From Bifidobacterium sp. (GTDB lineage: Bacteria; Actinomycetota; Actinomycetes; Actinomycetales; Bifidobacteriaceae): 43,875 nt of DNA. The translations under genes and the position numbers were made by a program. Of the stretch, positions 34,484 through 43,121 are shown piece after piece. Under the pieces are notes generated by a model. That model was not told the DNA's origin and did no database searches. It worked only from the letters and a program-made list of their open reading frames with translations. The stretch lies in the NCBI RefSeq assembly GCF_022640935.1, contig NZ_JALCCV010000017.1:1-43875 (forward strand), given 5' to 3'. How positions within the stretch are numbered: position 1 is the first letter of the stretch; every line of letters begins with the position of its first letter.

Positions 34484-35962
34484 TCATTTCGGTGACGAAC
34501 GCCGACCGATGAGCGTGAAAAGCGTCTGGGCCGCCACCAGACACATGCCGATGAAGATCTTCGGGCGCCGCAGCAGATCACGCACGGATGACGGACCGGA
34601 TATCATATACTCTCCGGCCAGCAGCCGCAAAGGATGCCGCACGCGACGTGAAACCAAGTCGCCGTAAGTCAGCAGCCGGGTTTCGTATTGCTCGGGTTTG
34701 TCCTCTTGGAATACGAACAGGCGCAACGCGCGATCGGCGGCCTTCGGCCCGTAGGAGCGGAACCCACAGGTCGGCGCGTAGCCCAAGTCCACGCCGTCAA
34801 TATGCCCGATGAAATTGTTCTTGTGGTCATGCCCGCAGAACAGGGCGAAGTAGCCGCCCGAGGAGCGAATGCGCTCGACTTCGCCAACGGCCCGTTCCGA
34901 ACAGCATGGGCCTTCTCCCAGCGTGGAGCCCGGCCGGCAGACCTCAGAGTTGATGACGTAGCAGGAATCCGAGAACGCCCGATAGCCTTCGACGGCATAG
35001 GGCGTGAACGGCGACGCCTTTTTCAGGCACTGGTAGAAATCCTGCGGCGGAATGTGCTGGAAAACGATGGCGGGCACGCGCGGGCCGGTGCCGCTGACGG
35101 CGTCCTCGGCGCTGGCAAGCCACTCGACCGCCGCATCGCTGGGAGAGCCGTAGCCGCCGCCGGGCTCGAAATCGCCGGAATTGACCATCATGATGCTCAT
35201 GGCGGTGCGCTTGCCATCATGCGAAGCGATCGGCAAGGCGAAGGTTCCGGGCTCGCAAGCCAGCGGGCCTGCAGCCGATGCGGCACCGTCTTCGACCTTG
35301 GGATTGAGGCATCCCGCGAATTCGCGGTACATATCGTCCTGCTCGTCGGGAAGGATCCCACATTGGAAATCATGATTCCCGTAGGTCGCTGCAAAGGGGA
35401 TTCCCCGCGAGACGATAGGCCCCAGGAATTGCGAGAACGAATGGCGGATCTTGGCGCGCGTGCCCGCCATGCTTTCGCCGCCATCCGCTATCGCATCGTC
35501 GATTCTGCCGGCAGGCCCGTTGCATTCGGCAAGCAGCTGTTCGACGCGCATGGGCAGCGGAAGCCGGGCGCCGGGCTCGTCGCCGCGCCTCGCCATGAAC
35601 GTAGGAGCATAGGCCGCATCGTAGCCGCGCACCTGATCGCCGGTGAGCACCACGAGATCAGGATCGGCCGCTATGACCGCCCGCTCGATCAGCGCCACGG
35701 TATCGGAATCGACATCAGGACCGTCTTGAACGTCTGCCAGCTGGAGCACGCGCAACGTCCCGTTCTCGCGGAAACGCAAGGCGTGCTGGATTTTCTTCCG
35801 GGAATTGCGCCGGCGGCTCGGCTGCCGGCGACCGGATTTGCGTCCGCGTTGGGGTTTCGCAGCTGATTCAGCCGGCTGCGCCGATTCAGACAATCCCGGT
35901 GCATCGGCTGGGTCTGCCGACGGTTCAAATTCAGTCGATTCGGACAGTTCGGACGATATCAT
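34484..35962 (-). CDS. Calcineurin-like metallophosphoesterase
   Basis: A 492-residue protein with an acidic then strongly basic N-terminus (PQRGRKSGRRQPSRRRNSRK), and a metallophosphoesterase domain with all metal-binding motifs: LQLADVQDG, VVLTGDQVRG, ATYGNHDFQ, FQHIPPQDF and FCGHDHKNNF. The spacing resembles the Dcr2/YkuE-like branch (purple acid phosphatase-like). The C-terminus has a hydrophobic segment (IFIGMCLVAAQTLFTLIG), possibly a membrane anchor. Substrate unknown. ATG 35962 overlaps by 4 bases (ATGA) the stop of a short upstream frame that is probably the end of a decayed gene. The gene ends 124 bases before the broken aminotransferase. Confidence 0.88.
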   Translation of the reverse strand: MISSELSESTEFEPSADPADAPGLSESAQPAESAAKPQRGRKSGRRQPSRRRNSRKKIQHALRFRENGTLRVLQLADVQDGPDVDSDTVALIERAVIAADPDLVVLTGDQVRGYDAAYAPTFMARRGDEPGARLPLPMRVEQLLAECNGPAGRIDDAIADGGESMAGTRAKIRHSFSQFLGPIVSRGIPFAATYGNHDFQCGILPDEQDDMYREFAGCLNPKVEDGAASAAGPLACEPGTFALPIASHDGKRTAMSIMMVNSGDFEPGGGYGSPSDAAVEWLASAEDAVSGTGPRVPAIVFQHIPPQDFYQCLKKASPFTPYAVEGYRAFSDSCYVINSEVCRPGSTLGEGPCCSERAVGEVERIRSSGGYFALFCGHDHKNNFIGHIDGVDLGYAPTCGFRSYGPKAADRALRLFVFQEDKPEQYETRLLTYGDLVSRRVRHPLRLLAGEYMISGPSSVRDLLRRPKIFIGMCLVAAQTLFTLIGRRSSPK

Positions 35963-36556
35963 TGCGCTTCCCTTTCCGCTGCGCTGTCTTCGGCCCAGCG
36001 CAGCCCTATCGGCTCGGCGACCACGGCTTCGGACCTGATCGCCACGCGGACGCGCTCATGCGAGTGGTAGTTGGCTCGGCGCATGCTGCGAAGCCAGCAG
36101 CATGGCTCCGGCCCTCGCCGTCGTGCGTTCGATGGAGTCGCGATAATTTTCGCTCAAGACCTCGAAATCGCCTTGCGGATCGGGTGTGAGCATGACATTT
36201 TCCGGCCTGACGTACACCTTCGCTAAAGCGTTCTCCCAGCGCCCCTCAGCGCGGAGCTGGGCCGATCTACCGGGGGCGTCCCAATGGAAACGCGTGAATC
36301 CGTACGGTGGGTTCCAGCTGCGCGATTGCCTGTGGAACGGCGCCGCGCACACGCCTTGGAACAGCCGGAACGGGGCGGGCGAGCCCTTGGCACGACCGCT
36401 GAAGGTCACGAGGCTCACGCACGGTTCTGCACGAAAAAGAAGATTGCAGCATGATTTCGTCATGCCTGTGTGTGCTATACCCCACGCAATCGCAGGTCTT
36501 GCCTCCGCGGATTGCGCAGAATGCTGAAATCGCGTCATTAAATTTGCGCAACACAC
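35959..36556 (-). pseudogene. Probable decayed gene upstream of the metallophosphoesterase
   Basis: One frame (36556 to 36056) ends with a protein-like stretch, GFTRFHWDAPGRSAQLRAEG and WENALAKVYVRPENVMLTPD, then SIERTTARAGAMLLASQ. A second frame (36084 to 35959, 41 codons: MRRANYHSHERVRVAIRSEA and VVAEPIGLRWAEDSAAERE) overlaps it and stops in an ATGA with the metallophosphoesterase start, the usual mark of a coupled gene pair. Together they read as the C-terminal part of a former gene, split by a frameshift near 36070-36090. The N-terminal part is not recognisable. No family recognised. Confidence 0.45.
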
Positions 36557-36575
36557 AGGTCCACACAGGTATTTT

Positions 36576-36723
36576 CATTATGTGAGGCGTTACCGGAGGA
36601 CTGCAGCGGTCTATCCGCATTGCGTGAGGCGCTGTTATGCGGAGCTTCGAGTATCAGCCGGCCGAAACCGCCATTTTCAGCCGGCTCTGCCCGGAAGTCA
36701 CGAGATTAACGTCTCACACAACG
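36576..36723. repeat. Intergenic element with inverted GTGAGG words
   Basis: CATTATGTGAGGCGTTA (36576-36592), CATTGCGTGAGGCGCTGTTA (36618-36637) and, inverted, GATTAACGTCTCACACAACG (36704-36723) share one core. The first and third form the arms of an imperfect palindrome; CAGCCGGC/GCCGGCTG-type self-complementary pieces lie between. No coding potential. The words resemble those at 17253-17460. Confidence 0.7.
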
Positions 36724-36769
36724 TAGGCACACGGGGAAGATGAGAATCCCACACTAGAAATACGAAAAA

Positions 36770-36817
36770 CACAGAAAAATGTCTTGCGACATGCATGACA
36801 ACACATGCCGCAAGACA
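36770..36817 (-). terminator. Terminator of tRNA-Ser
   Basis: Read on the minus strand, TGTCTTGCG (36817-36809) pairs with CGCAAGACA (36788-36780) and is followed by TTTTTCTGTGTTTTT. Confidence 0.85.
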
Positions 36818-36826
36818 TCACATTCG

Positions 36827-36911
36827 CGGACAGGGCGGGATTCGAACCCGCGGTGGGTTGCCCCACAACGGTTTTCAAGACCGTCTCCTTAGGCCGCTCG
36901 GACACCTGTCC
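36827..36911 (-). tRNA. tRNA-Ser (TGA)
   Basis: On the minus strand GGACAGG at the 5' end pairs with CCTGTCC at 36834-36828, discriminator G at 36827. The anticodon stem ACGGT/ACCGT closes the loop CTTGAAA, giving anticodon TGA. A long variable arm (TTGTGGGGCAACCCACC) confirms a class II serine tRNA. CCA is not encoded. It lies about 120 bases past the end of serS on the same strand. Confidence 0.96.
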
Positions 36912-37032
36912 ACTGTGCCCCGCACGCAAAGCACAAATCGTAACTATAACCGACGAAACCGACATCGGGACGCGATTTCACCGCATGGGCCAAACCGCGC
37001 CCAAGTCATGAAACCTTAAAAAGGGAGCCGCC

Positions 37033-38319
37033 TCACGCCTCCCACGTTCTTGGCTCGATCACCTCGCGGCCGCCCATATAAGGACGCATCGCCGCAGGGA
37101 TCTCAATCGAGCCATCGGCCTGCTGGTGGTTTTCCATGATCGCGACGAGCCAGCGCGTAGTGGCCAGCGTGCCGTTCAATGTGGACACCGGCCGGGTCGA
37201 ACCGTCTTCGAACCGTTCGCGGATGTTGAGGCGCCGCGCCTGGTATTCCGTGCAGTTCGAGGTGGACGTCAGTTCGCGGTAGCGGCCCTGGGTCGGCACC
37301 CATGCCTCGTTGTCGAACTTGCGGGCCGCAGAAGAGCCGAGGTCGCCGGCAGCGGTGTCGATGGTGCGGTAAGGCACCTCGACCTTGTGCAGCATCTCCT
37401 CCTCCATCGCGAGCAGACGCAGGTGCATGTCGCGGGAATCCTCCTGCTTGCAATAGACGAACATTTCGACCTTATCGAACTGATGGACGCGGATGATGCC
37501 GCTCGTATCCTTGCCCGCGGCGCCGGCCTCGCGTCGGTAGCAGCTGGACCAGCCCGCATAGCGCAGCGGGCCGTTGCTCAGGTCGAGAATCTCGTTCTCG
37601 TGCATGCCGGCGAGCGCCACTTCGGAGGTGCCGACCAAATACTGGTCGTCGGGGTCGCGAAGCCTGTAGATCTCATCGGCGTGCGAATTGAGGAACCCGG
37701 TTCCGGCCATGATCTCGGGGCGCACCAGCGTCGGCGTGATGGTCAGCGTAAAGCCTTCGGATTCGGCCTGGTCGACGGCCATGGTCAGCATGGCGATCTG
37801 CAGGCGCGCGACTGCGCCGCGCAGGAAGTAGAAGCGCGAGCCGGAGACTTTCGCGCCGCGGCGCATATCGATGCCGGCGACGCCAAGGCCCAGCGTCAGG
37901 TGATCCTTCGGATCGAAGCCTTCGGCCGCAAAGTCACGAATATCGCCGACTTTCTTGACGACGACGTAATCGTCCTCCCCGCCTTCGGGCGCCTCTGGCT
38001 CTACGATATTCGACAGCTTCCACATCGCGGTGGTATAGGTTTCGGCCGCCTCGTCGGATGCCGCTTTGAATTGCGACACGGACTGCGACAGCTCTTTGGT
38101 GCGCGCGATAAGCGCCGCCTTCTCATCGCCTTTCGCCGCAGCAACTTGCTTGCCAAGCGCCTTCTGCTCGGCGCGCGCCGCCTCGAACTCCTTGAGCGAA
38201 GCTCGCCGCGACTCGTCGGCCCCCAGCACTTCATCCACAAGCTCCACGGATTCCCCGCGTTTGCGTTGTGATTCCTTCACTATATCGGCATGATCGCGTA
38301 TGAATTGGATATCAAGCAT
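37033..38319 (-). CDS. serS: Seryl-tRNA synthetase
   Basis: Charges serine tRNAs (and tRNA-Sec where present). The 428-residue protein starts MLDIQFIRDHADIV, then a long helical coiled-coil arm (about 25-110) that reads the tRNA variable arm, and a class II core: TSEVALAGMHENEIL, motif 2 SSCYRREAGAAGKDTSG and motif 3 STLNGTLATTRWLVAIMEN. Length and order match bacterial SerS. ATG 38319 is the true start; the frame extends 137 codons upstream without resembling SerS. No Shine-Dalgarno is evident; TACTCT (38332-38327) lies 7 nt before the ATG. Its neighbour downstream is tRNA-Ser(TGA). Confidence 0.95.
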   Translation of the reverse strand: MLDIQFIRDHADIVKESQRKRGESVELVDEVLGADESRRASLKEFEAARAEQKALGKQVAAAKGDEKAALIARTKELSQSVSQFKAASDEAAETYTTAMWKLSNIVEPEAPEGGEDDYVVVKKVGDIRDFAAEGFDPKDHLTLGLGVAGIDMRRGAKVSGSRFYFLRGAVARLQIAMLTMAVDQAESEGFTLTITPTLVRPEIMAGTGFLNSHADEIYRLRDPDDQYLVGTSEVALAGMHENEILDLSNGPLRYAGWSSCYRREAGAAGKDTSGIIRVHQFDKVEMFVYCKQEDSRDMHLRLLAMEEEMLHKVEVPYRTIDTAAGDLGSSAARKFDNEAWVPTQGRYRELTSTSNCTEYQARRLNIRERFEDGSTRPVSTLNGTLATTRWLVAIMENHQQADGSIEIPAAMRPYMGGREVIEPRTWEA

Positions 38320-38535
38320 GGCTTCAAGAGTAATGCCGCAAGCCGACACGCAGACGAGGATGTTGCATCGCATGCCCGCTTTGCATTCAATTGCGTACTC
38401 GCTGTCTCGCAACGCATGGCTGGTTTTCATGCATAATCGCCCGGCAGCACGCATAATTGCAGGCTTTCGTGCAGGAATCGTCGACGTCCTATTCGCGCAG
38501 GGCGTTTCGCGCCGCGAACGCGCACAATAGAAAAC

Positions 38536-39687
38536 ATGCCTACCACTGCGCTCATTGTCATCGTCTGCATCGTCGCCGTTATCGCACTCATTGTCGCGGC
38601 CGTGCTTGGCGTGCGCGCGTATCAGCGACGCCGCATGACGAAGAGGCTTGCGCAGCGCGACAGGGATCAAGTGCATTACGCGTTCATCATCAATCCTTCC
38701 AAGCCGCAGGCCGCCGAGCTGCGGCCGCATATCGAGGAGTTTTGCAAACGCAAGAAGCTCACGCAGGTCGAGTTCATCGATACCCAGCTAGACAAAGACG
38801 GTCGCGCCTGTGCGCTTGAAGCGCTTGATCATGGCGCCGACGTGCTAATCGCGGTGGGCGGCGACGGCACCGTGCGCACGGTGGCGAGCGTTGTCTCGGG
38901 CACCGAACATACCCTGGGCATCATCCCCATCGGCACGGGCAATCTGTTCGCACGCAATATGGGCATTCCGATCGATGACGTCGACGCTGCCCTTACGGTG
39001 GCCACTTCGCATGGCTCTCGGCAGGTCGATATGGGCCGGCTTTCACTGCTCGATCATCCGCAGGACGAGCGCGGGCATGCATTCCTGATCATCGCCGGCA
39101 TCGGCTTTGACGCGCTCATGATCGACGACACCGATCCCCAGCTGAAGAAGAACATCAGTTGGCTGGCATATTTCGTCAGCGGATTCCGCCACTTGTTCTC
39201 TCCCAAATACCGCGGCACGGTCACGATGACCGGCACGGATGGCGAGATCCACAGCTCTCCAACCGTGGCTTTCCGCACGTTCCTGGCTGGCAACTGCGGG
39301 CAGATCCCGATGGTTTCGCTTATGCCCGAAGCCACCTATGACGACGGGCTGCTCGATTTCGAGCTGATCGACACGTCGGGCGGCATCATCGGCTGGGCGA
39401 ACCTGTTCGGCGATGTGGTGCATCAGACGATGACGGGCAAGCCGTCGCAGAGCCCGCTCTCGACCAATTCGACCCTCGATCAGATCCAAGGCGTCAGCGC
39501 GGAAATCACACTGGAGCGCAAGGCGCTGGCGCAGGTCGATGGCGATATCGTAGGAGAAACCAAGCATCTTCGTTTCGATGTGGACCATCGTTCGCTGCGC
39601 GTGCGCGTGCCGCAGCTGGATGGACCGGATGCAGGCGGCGGCACCGGCGCATCGAGCGAAAACACAGGCCCATCGCCACAGCAATAA
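38536..39687 (+). CDS. Diacylglycerol/sphingosine kinase family lipid kinase, membrane-anchored
   Basis: A 383-residue protein: an N-terminal membrane helix (about 5-27) followed by a basic stretch, then a DAGK catalytic domain with the ATP loop AVGGDGTVRTVAS and PIGTGNLFARNMGIP, and the C-terminal beta domain common to YegS/DgkB proteins (AQVDGDIVGETKHLRF). It probably phosphorylates a lipid such as diacylglycerol. The N-terminal anchor is not typical of DgkB and may keep it at the membrane. CACAAT (38523-38528) is 7 nt before the ATG, with no ribosome site between. Divergent from serS. Confidence 0.9.
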   Translation: MPTTALIVIVCIVAVIALIVAAVLGVRAYQRRRMTKRLAQRDRDQVHYAFIINPSKPQAAELRPHIEEFCKRKKLTQVEFIDTQLDKDGRACALEALDHGADVLIAVGGDGTVRTVASVVSGTEHTLGIIPIGTGNLFARNMGIPIDDVDAALTVATSHGSRQVDMGRLSLLDHPQDERGHAFLIIAGIGFDALMIDDTDPQLKKNISWLAYFVSGFRHLFSPKYRGTVTMTGTDGEIHSSPTVAFRTFLAGNCGQIPMVSLMPEATYDDGLLDFELIDTSGGIIGWANLFGDVVHQTMTGKPSQSPLSTNSTLDQIQGVSAEITLERKALAQVDGDIVGETKHLRFDVDHRSLRVRVPQLDGPDAGGGTGASSENTGPSPQQ

Positions 39688-39713
39688 ATGAAGGCCGCAA
39701 GACGGACAACGAA

Positions 39714-39753
39714 ACTGCCGACTGACTGCCGACTGACTGCCGACTGACTGCCG
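39714..39753. repeat. 11-bp tandem repeat between convergent genes
   Basis: ACTGCCGACTG occurs three times exactly (39714-39746) with a partial fourth copy, between the lipid kinase and antiterminator stops. Confidence 0.9.
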
Positions 39754-39761
39754 ATCGCCTG

Positions 39762-40598
39762 TCAGCTCATATCGGCGGCGACGCGGGCCACATGCAAGGT
39801 CAGATACGCGACTTCGTCGTCGGTAAGGCTCGCGTTCAGCCGCAGCTGTATGACCGCGGCGATTTTCCACGCGCAGGACTCGGCATCCGCATAGGCCTGG
39901 CGGATCGAATTCACGATCGGCTCCGGTTCGTTGGCAAGCTGCCGATTCTGACTGATGCGCACGAACAGATAGCGTAGATGGGTGATGAAACGGCCGACGC
40001 TCACGCTGTGCTGGTCGATTGTGATCGAATAAGTCTGCTCTACGATCGAGAGGATCTGCTGGATGATGCCGGTCATCTTATAGGTATATGACAAGTCGCC
40101 TGTCGAGAATCCGGCGTTGACCAAATGCAACGCGAATGCCACCGCTTCCTTTTGCGGCAGCGCATTATCCAAATGCCGGTTGAGCTCGTTCAGCAACTGT
40201 TCCGCCACCGTGTATTCACGCGCGTACAGCGAACGAACCTCGGCCTGCAATGGGTAGACGATGTTATCTGAATGGCGGGCTCGTCGCAAGGCGCCTGCCA
40301 CATGATCGGCCAACGACATGACCAAGGTGGGCTGGGTCTCGCATTGCTCGGCGAGGCCGACTTTGGCCATGGCATCGGTGACCAAACGAATGATTTCCGG
40401 TGGAATCTCGGAGAGCAGCTCCGCGAGATGATCCGGGTCGCGTCCATCGGAAGGAACGAAGGTCCTGATCACTTTCGCGTCGTCGACCCGCTGGCCCGGG
40501 TGTGCCTTGAACCCCAAGCCACGCCCGGTCAGGATCACCACGCCATCCCCGCGTTTGGCGAGAACGACATTGTTGTTGAACACGCGAAGTATCTCCAA
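39762..40598 (-). CDS. BglG/LicT-family transcription antiterminator
   Basis: A 278-residue RNA-binding regulator: an N-terminal CAT domain (LEILRVFNNNVVLAKRGDG, then VVILTGRGLGFKAHPGQ) and two PTS-regulation domains. Candidate phospho-His sites are in PRD1 (MSLADHVAGAL) and PRD2 (ITHLRYLFVRI, LTLHVARV). When its sugar is present it should bind the RAT RNA ahead of the PTS gene and let transcription pass the terminator. The start is assigned to TTG 40598: this gives the family length, puts the CAT domain at residue 1, and GGGAAGG lies just upstream; the frame continues 47 codons further without resembling BglG. It lies about 190 bases downstream of the PTS gene on the same strand. Confidence 0.88.
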   Translation of the reverse strand: MEILRVFNNNVVLAKRGDGVVILTGRGLGFKAHPGQRVDDAKVIRTFVPSDGRDPDHLAELLSEIPPEIIRLVTDAMAKVGLAEQCETQPTLVMSLADHVAGALRRARHSDNIVYPLQAEVRSLYAREYTVAEQLLNELNRHLDNALPQKEAVAFALHLVNAGFSTGDLSYTYKMTGIIQQILSIVEQTYSITIDQHSVSVGRFITHLRYLFVRISQNRQLANEPEPIVNSIRQAYADAESCAWKIAAVIQLRLNASLTDDEVAYLTLHVARVAADMS

Positions 40599-40790
40599 GA
40601 ACCTTCCTTCCCGCCTCTGCACTACCGCACGAACCAGTAACTGGACTGACGCACTGATGCGCCGGCCGCGCACGGAACCCATCATATCGGGAAGCGTGCG
40701 CAGCCAGCGCATCAGCATGATCAGACTCACCCAGCGCATGCGACATCTGCCGTGTCAGCAGTGCCGCGTGCGCCTTCGTGCCCGGTGAGA

Positions 40791-42932
40791 TCAGTGCACG
40801 ATGTCCAGCACGGGGTCGCCCGCCTGTACATCCTTGCCGGTCTGCGGCGTCACGCTGCCAAGCGCGGCGGTGTTCGTGACGGTGATGAGCGTCGTGGTGC
40901 TGTACCCTGCCGCCTTGACCTTATCAAAGTCGACTGTGACCAGTGTATCGCCAACGTTAACGCGCTGGCCGTTGGCCACGGCGACAGTGAAACCGTCACC
41001 ATTCATCTGCACCGTGTCGATGCCGACATGGACCAGCACCTCCACGCCGTCATCCGTCGCGATGCCGAAGGCGTGACCGGTTTCGGCCACGGTGCGCAGC
41101 GTTCCGGACACCGGAGCGACGATGGCCGAACTCGTCGGTTGGATGCCGACGCCCTCGCCCAGCGCCCTGGAAGCGAATACCGGATCGCCGGCGTCATCCA
41201 GCGAGACGACATGACCGGAGACTGGAGCGGCGACAACGGTTGTCGCGGTAGCCGTTGCCGTAGCGGCCGCAGCAGCGGCAGCCGGGGCGGCGGCAACAGC
41301 CGGGGCCGGAGTGGCGACGGTGGCCTGAGCCGCGTCAGCAGCAGCGGCGGCCTTGACGGCAGCCTTCTCTTCCGGCGTGCGGTAGTCGAAGAAGATGATG
41401 CCGAACATTGCGACGCAGAAGGCCACGGCGATCGAAATCGCATAGACCCAAACCTGGCTGAAGATCGGGATGGTCAGCAGAGACGTGAAGGCGAAGCCGT
41501 TCGCGGTAACGCCATGGACTGAGGCGCCCTTGACCACGGAGGGGAAGAGCCAGCCGAGGACAGCGATGGTCACGCCACCGGCTGCGCAGCCGGGCAGCAT
41601 ACGGCTGTAGACCTTCTTGTAGCGAAGATGGATGCCGTAGAGGCTGGGTTCGGACACGCCGCCGAGCAGGCCGGCGAGCAGCGCGCCAAGCGAGAGCTGG
41701 CGCATGTCCTTGTCCTTATCGCGGATGGAGAGGTACAGCACACCGGCGGTGGCGCCGAAGCAAGCGAAGTTCCATGTGCCCATCGGGCCTTGGATGAAGT
41801 CGTAGCCGAGCGTGTTGAGGTTGAGCAGCATCAGGGCGTTGAGCGGCCAATGCAGGCCGAGCGGCACCAGGAACGGGTAGAGCATCGGGATGATGATGGC
41901 GAGTACGAATGGCACGTAGTGATTCAGCCATGCCAGGCCGATGCCGAGATAGTTGCCTGCGAAGACGCCGAGCGGGCCGATGAGGTAGGCGCTCAGCGCG
42001 CCGACGATCACCATGCACAGGAACGGCACGAAGACGATCTGCACGCTTTCGGGGATGATCTTGTTCAGGCCCTTGTACACCAGCGCCAGCACAGCGGCCA
42101 TGAGCAGCGGCACGAACACGTTGCCGCTGTAGTCGTTGAGGATCATCGGCAGGCCGAAGACCTTGGCCGTGCAGATCTGGGTTCCCAGCGCCTTGTTCGG
42201 CACGCAGGAAATGGCGTCACTCCAGCCCTGCATGGAAGTAAGATCCACGCCAGTGACGGCCGAAACGGCCTTGAGGGAAATGCCCTTGCCTTTGCCCAGG
42301 AACATGCTCATGAACTGCGGGGTCATGAGCATGCCCATGATGGCGCCACCGAGCCAGGGATCGACCTTGAGCTTCTTGGACGCATTGTAGGCGATCATGA
42401 TAGGCAGGAAGTAGAACACGCCCTTCCAGATGGCCTCAATGAAGACCAGACCGGTGCTCGTCTCGGATCCGTCGATGACGTTGATTGAGATGAGCAGGTT
42501 GATCAACGCGATGAACAGCGACGCGCCGAGCAGCACGGCTAGGATCGGGCGGAACGAATCGGACAGGTATTCGAAGAAGGAGTTCACCCAAGCGTTCTTG
42601 CTCTTGCCTTTGGCATGAGCCTCGGCCTTGACGTCGGCGTTCGTCTCGGCCGCACTGGCCTCGACAGTGCCGCCAGCGCGTCCTGCCATCTCCGGCAGTT
42701 CCATGACCTCCTCATATACGGTGGCGACTGCGCCGCCGATGACGACTTGATAACGGTTTCCGGACTGTGGAACTGCCCCCAGCACGCCCTTGATGCCCTC
42801 CATACGTTTCTGGTCGACCCTGCCGTTGTCGAACAGTTCGAAACGCAGTCGCGTGGCGCAGTGCGTCAACGTTTTGACGTTCTCGGCGCCGCCGATAGCA
42901 GAGATGATCTGCGATGCTCGTGATTCAGCCAT
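40791..42932 (-). CDS. PTS EIIBCA permease, glucose/beta-glucoside family
   Basis: A 713-residue sugar permease that imports and phosphorylates its substrate. Order: EIIB (1-80) with the phospho-Cys in LTHCATRLRF (Cys25); EIIC (about 115-515) with ten or so helices and the sugar-binding block LGLHWPLNALML; an Ala/Thr/Pro linker of about 45 residues; EIIA (about 570-713) with both active histidines, ETGHAFGIATDDG and VLVHVGIDTVQMNG. B-C-A order and sequence place it with BglF-type beta-glucoside/trehalose/sucrose permeases, though bifidobacterial relatives are also annotated for glucose. The leader carries a RAT-terminator switch and the antiterminator gene follows. AAGGAAGG precedes the ATG. 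Confidence 0.93.
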   Translation of the reverse strand: MAESRASQIISAIGGAENVKTLTHCATRLRFELFDNGRVDQKRMEGIKGVLGAVPQSGNRYQVVIGGAVATVYEEVMELPEMAGRAGGTVEASAAETNADVKAEAHAKGKSKNAWVNSFFEYLSDSFRPILAVLLGASLFIALINLLISINVIDGSETSTGLVFIEAIWKGVFYFLPIMIAYNASKKLKVDPWLGGAIMGMLMTPQFMSMFLGKGKGISLKAVSAVTGVDLTSMQGWSDAISCVPNKALGTQICTAKVFGLPMILNDYSGNVFVPLLMAAVLALVYKGLNKIIPESVQIVFVPFLCMVIVGALSAYLIGPLGVFAGNYLGIGLAWLNHYVPFVLAIIIPMLYPFLVPLGLHWPLNALMLLNLNTLGYDFIQGPMGTWNFACFGATAGVLYLSIRDKDKDMRQLSLGALLAGLLGGVSEPSLYGIHLRYKKVYSRMLPGCAAGGVTIAVLGWLFPSVVKGASVHGVTANGFAFTSLLTIPIFSQVWVYAISIAVAFCVAMFGIIFFDYRTPEEKAAVKAAAAADAAQATVATPAPAVAAAPAAAAAAATATATATTVVAAPVSGHVVSLDDAGDPVFASRALGEGVGIQPTSSAIVAPVSGTLRTVAETGHAFGIATDDGVEVLVHVGIDTVQMNGDGFTVAVANGQRVNVGDTLVTVDFDKVKAAGYSTTTLITVTNTAALGSVTPQTGKDVQAGDPVLDIVH

Positions 42933-43001
42933 CTCAATCCTTCCTTAGAATCTCTCGATTGTTGCCAATCTTTGTTGCAAATCCTCGCAAGGTTGCGGGA
43001 A

Positions 43002-43050
43002 TAAAAAAAGACCTGAGGTATAGATAGCCCACTATCCGTACCTCAGGTCT
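43002..43050 (-). terminator. Leader terminator of the PTS operon
   Basis: On the minus strand AGACCTGAGGTA (43050-43039) pairs with TACCTCAGGTCT (43020-43009), followed by a T run (43008-43003). The 5' arm overlaps the RAT, so antiterminator binding prevents the stem. Confidence 0.9.
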
Positions 43051-43074
43051 TGCGTCTTCACTCGAGTTGCAACC
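43046..43074 (-). promoter_or_regulatory. RAT antiterminator-binding site
   Basis: The 29-base minus-strand segment starts GGTTGCAACT and ends GCAAGACC, the conserved ends of ribonucleic antiterminator hairpins bound by BglG/LicT proteins. Its last five bases are shared with the 5' arm of the terminator, the standard mutually exclusive arrangement. Confidence 0.85.
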
Positions 43075-43092
43075 CTGCAATGAATCTTCTCA

Positions 43093-43121
43093 AGTGTAGA
43101 TCGTCCCGCGCCTATCGGCAA
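43093..43121 (-). promoter_or_regulatory. Promoter of the PTS operon
   Basis: -35 TTGCCG (43121-43116) and -10 TACACT (43098-43093) with a 17-base spacer. The start would fall near 43086, giving a leader of about 150 bases that contains the RAT and terminator. Confidence 0.7.

Noticed and set aside
36854..36990. Short open frames across tRNA-Ser on both strands
   Set aside because: They run through a complete class II tRNA and encode nothing recognisable.
38320..38730. N-terminal extension of SerS by 137 residues
   Set aside because: The added residues show no SerS similarity and cover the serS/lipid-kinase promoter region; the family start motif is at 38319.
39714..39753. 11-bp tandem repeat as a regulatory array
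   Set aside because: It lies between the stop codons of two convergent genes, far from any start; simple slippage is enough to explain it.
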